From Nitrospirota bacterium (lineage in GTDB: Bacteria; Nitrospirota; Nitrospiria; Nitrospirales; Nitrospiraceae): a stretch of 64,000 bases of DNA. A program made the position numbers and the translations under genes. The notes under the pieces are model-generated. The model saw only the letters and a list, made by a program, of their open reading frames with translations, did no database searches and was not told where the DNA came from. How positions within the stretch are numbered: position 1 is the first letter of the stretch; each line of letters starts with the position of its first letter. Below, piece by piece: positions 61,508 to 64,000 of this stretch. The stretch covers positions 1 to 64,000 of the forward strand of contig JAUXQT010000100.1 of NCBI GenBank assembly GCA_030682135.1, in the 5' to 3' direction.

Positions 61508-61979
61508 TCAACACCTGAGCCTCCAGCAACGACGGTACGTCGGAAGGCGTCACTCGCCCACAGAGATGTTCATCGATCATCACCGTCGGCGACATCGCGC
61601 AGTTCCCCGCGCAAGACATTGTGTCTACCGTGAACCGCTCTGCCTGTGAGGCATCTCCGGCAGCCGGGCACAGGTAATCTTGGATCGCTCGAAGGACGCG
61701 CGCGCTATGGTTGGCCATGCAGGACTCGCCCATGCAGGCTCGAATGAGATGCCTGCCCGTCGGCTGAGTCCGGAGATCCGAATAGTAGGACAGCACTCCG
61801 GCAACCTGGGCATCCGTCACGCCCAATACCTGCGCAATCTGCAGAATACCGCTCATCGGTATATGACCCAGGGCAGACTGAACCGCCAGGAGCGTCTTAA
61901 GAATGTTCGGGCTGGCCGGCGGCACAGGCCGACAGCGTTCAAGCACGTCAGCCAGTGTTGAGTTGTGCCCTGTCGTCAT
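61467..61979 (-). CDS. fdhG: Formate dehydrogenase NuoE-like [2Fe-2S] subunit
   Basis: 170 residues; GAGGTG five bases before the ATG. Thioredoxin-like [2Fe-2S] ferredoxin of the NuoE/HoxE kind: GVLSYYSDLRTQP, CMGESCMANHS and CAGNCAMSPTVMIDE provide the four cysteines (two pairs). It accepts electrons next to the FMN subunit. First gene of the operon fdhG-fdhB-fdhA-focA. The last dozen residues are low-complexity and come from the heptamer tract, so the original C-terminus was probably shorter. Gene symbol is tentative. Confidence 0.9.
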   Translation of the reverse strand: MTTGHNSTLADVLERCRPVPPASPNILKTLLAVQSALGHIPMSGILQIAQVLGVTDAQVAGVLSYYSDLRTQPTGRHLIRACMGESCMANHSARVLRAIQDYLCPAAGDASQAERFTVDTMSCAGNCAMSPTVMIDEHLCGRVTPSDVPSLLEAQVLRRKTEGGRPKAED

Positions 61980-61989
61980 CGAGTCACCT

Positions 61990-62112
61990 CATCGATCTCC
62001 TCAAAAGGCCGTCCTCGTCGTTCTCGAAACCCGTGAAGCGTATCTCGTGAAGTGTCGTTCGTTTCCGGATTCGGACGCTTCACGAACGACGAGGGCGAAC
62101 TTCTTCGTACCC
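61990..62112. repeat. Divergent family B element, copy B6, at the formate operon promoter
   Basis: CCTCGTCGTTC plus CGTGAAGCGT at the left pair with ACGCTTCACG plus GAACGACGAGG at the right, giving about 20 paired bases around a centre. CTCAAAAGGCCG at the start recalls the family B terminus. It occupies the space immediately upstream of the first gene, where the promoter should be. Confidence 0.6.
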
Positions 62113-62115
62113 TGC

Positions 62116-63504
62116 CTATTGCTCATCGAGCCCCACATGGGCTCTCAGTTTATTATAGTCAAATGATGCCTGACCCGCGCGCCTGATTCCAGGGTCCTGT
62201 CGCTCCATGTCGGCGATCAAGGCCGAGACCTGTTTGCGTCCTGCATCTGACGTGGCGGCGTGACGCGGCATGTGATTGCCCAGGGACGGGCAGTTCCGTT
62301 CTGCCCATTCCAAGTAGAGGGTCTCCAAAAATCCGCTCAAGAAGGCTCGATCTTCCTCTCTCGAAATCACCAGCGTCAGAGGTTCCTCGACCGCCAACTC
62401 GGACGCCTTGAGCCGCCGGGGCGGTGGAGTATAGGTCTCACCGCGGAAATGAAGCGAGAATCCAAACGTCGCCGCCAACGCATGCTTGATGGTGTCGAGA
62501 CGCTCACGCGAATCGCATTCCACCCACAATTGGGTTGCCGTCAGGATCAACCGTGCGACCACCACGGATTGGAGGAGCCCAAAGGCCCCTCGTTGCACAT
62601 AATGCTGCGGGACCTTCGACCCTGATGCTCCACTGCCGGAAGAGGCCACCGCTTCCCGCTCGAACCCTTCAAGTCCTCCGAGCATTTCATTGATGTAGCC
62701 GTACTCGGTATGATCGTATAGGGCTAAGGCAAACAGATAGGGCAGATAGGGGTCCCCTCCCTCTGTCACGTAGTGAATATTTCGCACGGCATCAACGAGC
62801 GCGGCAACCCTCATACGGGCGAAGGTCCACAGCAACACATGCCCATAACGCTTGGCAAATTCCGGCCAATCGCCGAGTTCGAACGATCCGGCGGAAATTT
62901 CCACCTGCCGCTGATAGTCCCGTGCGGCGTTCAGCAGAGCCTGCGCATCCTCGTTGGATAATGCGATCGCGGCGCCGGCGATCACCGCCCGCTCCCACTC
63001 CACATCGCCCGGCTCGCGAATCAGCCGCGTCAATAGTACTTGTCCCGGCTGTAACCCCTCGCGGAAGGCTCCGTCCGGCACGCGATAGACCCGCGCATTT
63101 CCTATCGAACGGAACACCAGGCGCTGGCCCTGCTCGTCGACCGATACGAATTCGACCAGATCGAGAGCCGAATGTTTCAGCGGATCCAACCACTCTCGTT
63201 CTTCTTGCGAAATATGCTCCGTGATGACGTCGCGCAACTGTTCGATCAACGTCAGTTGCCCGTCCTGCGGATAGAAATCGGCGTAGAGGACGAGGTTGGC
63301 TAACGTCGTTTCCTGTTGCAGCGGGGACATCAGAGCCCCGACCCCACCCTCAAAATAGGGTTGGAGGGCGAGACCCAATGCGATCTGAGACTGAGCGGCG
63401 AACCCCGGCTCCAACGAAAGGGATTCCAATCGGCCGAGTAGCGCCTCGAGCGAGGGGGCAACAGGCACCCAGAAGCCGGCGGTCGTTTCACTCGCGAGCT
63501 TCAT
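62116..63504 (-). CDS. Hypothetical cytoplasmic protein, coupled to a DUF2934 gene
   Basis: 462 residues, no signal peptide or membrane helix. GGAAG six bases before the ATG, which overlaps the DUF2934 gene by 17 bases, so the two are translationally coupled. The sequence is helical, with acidic stretches and no motif of a known enzyme; segments such as SPLQQETTLANLVLYADFYP and FGLLQSVVVARLILTATQLW look structured. I do not recognise the family. A role together with DUF2934 is possible. Confidence 0.6.
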   Translation of the reverse strand: MKLASETTAGFWVPVAPSLEALLGRLESLSLEPGFAAQSQIALGLALQPYFEGGVGALMSPLQQETTLANLVLYADFYPQDGQLTLIEQLRDVITEHISQEEREWLDPLKHSALDLVEFVSVDEQGQRLVFRSIGNARVYRVPDGAFREGLQPGQVLLTRLIREPGDVEWERAVIAGAAIALSNEDAQALLNAARDYQRQVEISAGSFELGDWPEFAKRYGHVLLWTFARMRVAALVDAVRNIHYVTEGGDPYLPYLFALALYDHTEYGYINEMLGGLEGFEREAVASSGSGASGSKVPQHYVQRGAFGLLQSVVVARLILTATQLWVECDSRERLDTIKHALAATFGFSLHFRGETYTPPPRRLKASELAVEEPLTLVISREEDRAFLSGFLETLYLEWAERNCPSLGNHMPRHAATSDAGRKQVSALIADMERQDPGIRRAGQASFDYNKLRAHVGLDEQ

Positions 63505-63715
63505 GAATTTCTTCCATCACGATGGTCTTGGCATCGAACCAATCTTCGAGATCGTGTCCGTCTCGATAGCCCCGCTCCTGCCACAGTTCAAATGCTTTTC
63601 TTGAAATCCGCTCCCACAGGCTATCCGGCAACTCCATAGATTGTGGCGATACCGCCACAGCCGAACGCTTCGACGGTTTCACTTTTCCAGCTGGTTTACT
63701 CGTACCCATCATCAT
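63488..63715 (-). CDS. DUF2934 protein
   Basis: 75 residues; AAGGAG two bases before the first of three ATG codons. Basic low-complexity head (KPAGKVKPSKRSAVAV), then DUF2934: WERISRKAFELWQERGYRDG and DLEDWFDAKTIVMEEI, ending HEARE like the copy at 35440-35727. Function unknown. Overlaps the following gene by 17 bases. Confidence 0.78.
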   Translation of the reverse strand: MMMGTSKPAGKVKPSKRSAVAVSPQSMELPDSLWERISRKAFELWQERGYRDGHDLEDWFDAKTIVMEEIHEARE

Positions 63716-63725
63716 GGCTCCTTGG

Positions 63726-64000
63726 TTACTTGTGCGTTACGGGAAACATTGCTGCCGGAATCACCCGGTTATGGCCCGGTCCGAGCTTGAGGCTCCGCAC
63801 CGTCAGGACAGGGCAGGGCGCTTTTCGCAGGACGGCCTCCGCCACGCTGCCGGAATAGGCATGCGAGATGCCGCGGCGTCCATGCGTACCCATCACAATC
63901 AGATCGCAGGGCAGGGTCTGGGCTGAATCTAAGATTGAATCGACCGGGAGGCCTCCCCGCAGTTGAGACGTGACCGGTATACCAGCCATCTTGAGCGAAG
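63726..64000 (-). CDS. Universal stress protein, partial (start outside the window)
   Basis: The frame is open through base 64000, so the N-terminus lies beyond the edge; only about 90 C-terminal residues are visible. GTHGRRGISHAYSGSVAE has the UspA ATP-binding pattern G-x2-G-x9-G-S, and PCPVLTVRSL is the final strand. It is transcribed in the same direction as the DUF2934 gene, ten bases downstream. Confidence 0.8.
   Translation of the reverse strand, partial: SLKMAGIPVTSQLRGGLPVDSILDSAQTLPCDLIVMGTHGRRGISHAYSGSVAEAVLRKAPCPVLTVRSLKLGPGHNRVIPAAMFPVTHK

Noticed and set aside
1-64000. tRNA or rRNA genes
   Set aside because: No cloverleaf with a T-loop GTTCRA motif and CCA-side pairing, and no rRNA-like stretch, was noticed on either strand.

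Overview
The window looks like a piece of a Nitrospira-type (Nitrospirota) chromosome. That assignment is inferred from gene content and general character: GC-rich DNA, an NAD-linked formate dehydrogenase with a FocA-type channel, PPi-dependent phosphofructokinase, trehalose synthesis, several UspA and DUF2934 proteins, and many dispersed non-coding repeats. No rRNA, tRNA, CRISPR array, prophage or intact insertion sequence was found.

Left part (1-12.8 kb): a partial FAD/Fe-S oxidase, small membrane and exported proteins, a glutathionyl-hydroquinone reductase, a YbaK-type deacylase and an RbgA-type GTPase. Next come three same-strand lipid genes: an acyl desaturase, a Cfa-family methyltransferase and a DHCR24/TmsA-like FAD reductase. 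Together they suggest a route to mid-chain methyl-branched fatty acids. A CBS protein follows.

12.9-21 kb: an RNB exoribonuclease, a type III restriction-modification locus (mod, ORF6N gene, res) and a degenerate AAA ATPase, separated by palindromic repeats. 21.5-27.2 kb: zwf, a large P2-type cation ATPase and an outer-membrane beta-barrel protein.

27.3-29.5 kb: the most striking regulatory region. A consensus-like promoter drives a roughly 200-nt leader with two tandem units, each made of hexaloop hairpins whose last 3' arm overlaps an intrinsic terminator. This is the architecture of ANTAR-protein antitermination. Downstream lie an SH3-domain lipoprotein and a small exported protein, which has a convergent paralogue across a bidirectional terminator.

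29.9-36 kb: a NarL-type two-component system, a cation exchanger beside a decayed ATPase/exchanger fusion, a double UspA and small membrane proteins. 37-46 kb: MscS, NhaA, a beta-propeller lipoprotein, an OmpA lipoprotein, a possible sigma-like/membrane-protein pair and small secreted proteins. 46-51 kb: otsB and a membrane-anchored, sensor-fused otsA, divergent from a GH15 enzyme. 51-56 kb: lipoproteins, a decayed UspA copy, UspA and pfp.

56-62 kb: a formate operon (NuoE-like, NuoF-like, FdhA, FocA). Heptameric repeats have entered it, including inside the catalytic-subunit gene. The window ends with a hypothetical protein, a DUF2934 protein and a partial UspA.

Three non-coding repeat families recur: (A) about 100-bp palindromes with a conserved GC-rich core and arms that differ between copies yet stay complementary; (B) about 120-190-bp elements with CAGGCTGTTCAAAA-type terminal inverted repeats; (C) degenerate heptamer tracts of the GCTGATG or TCAGTCT type.
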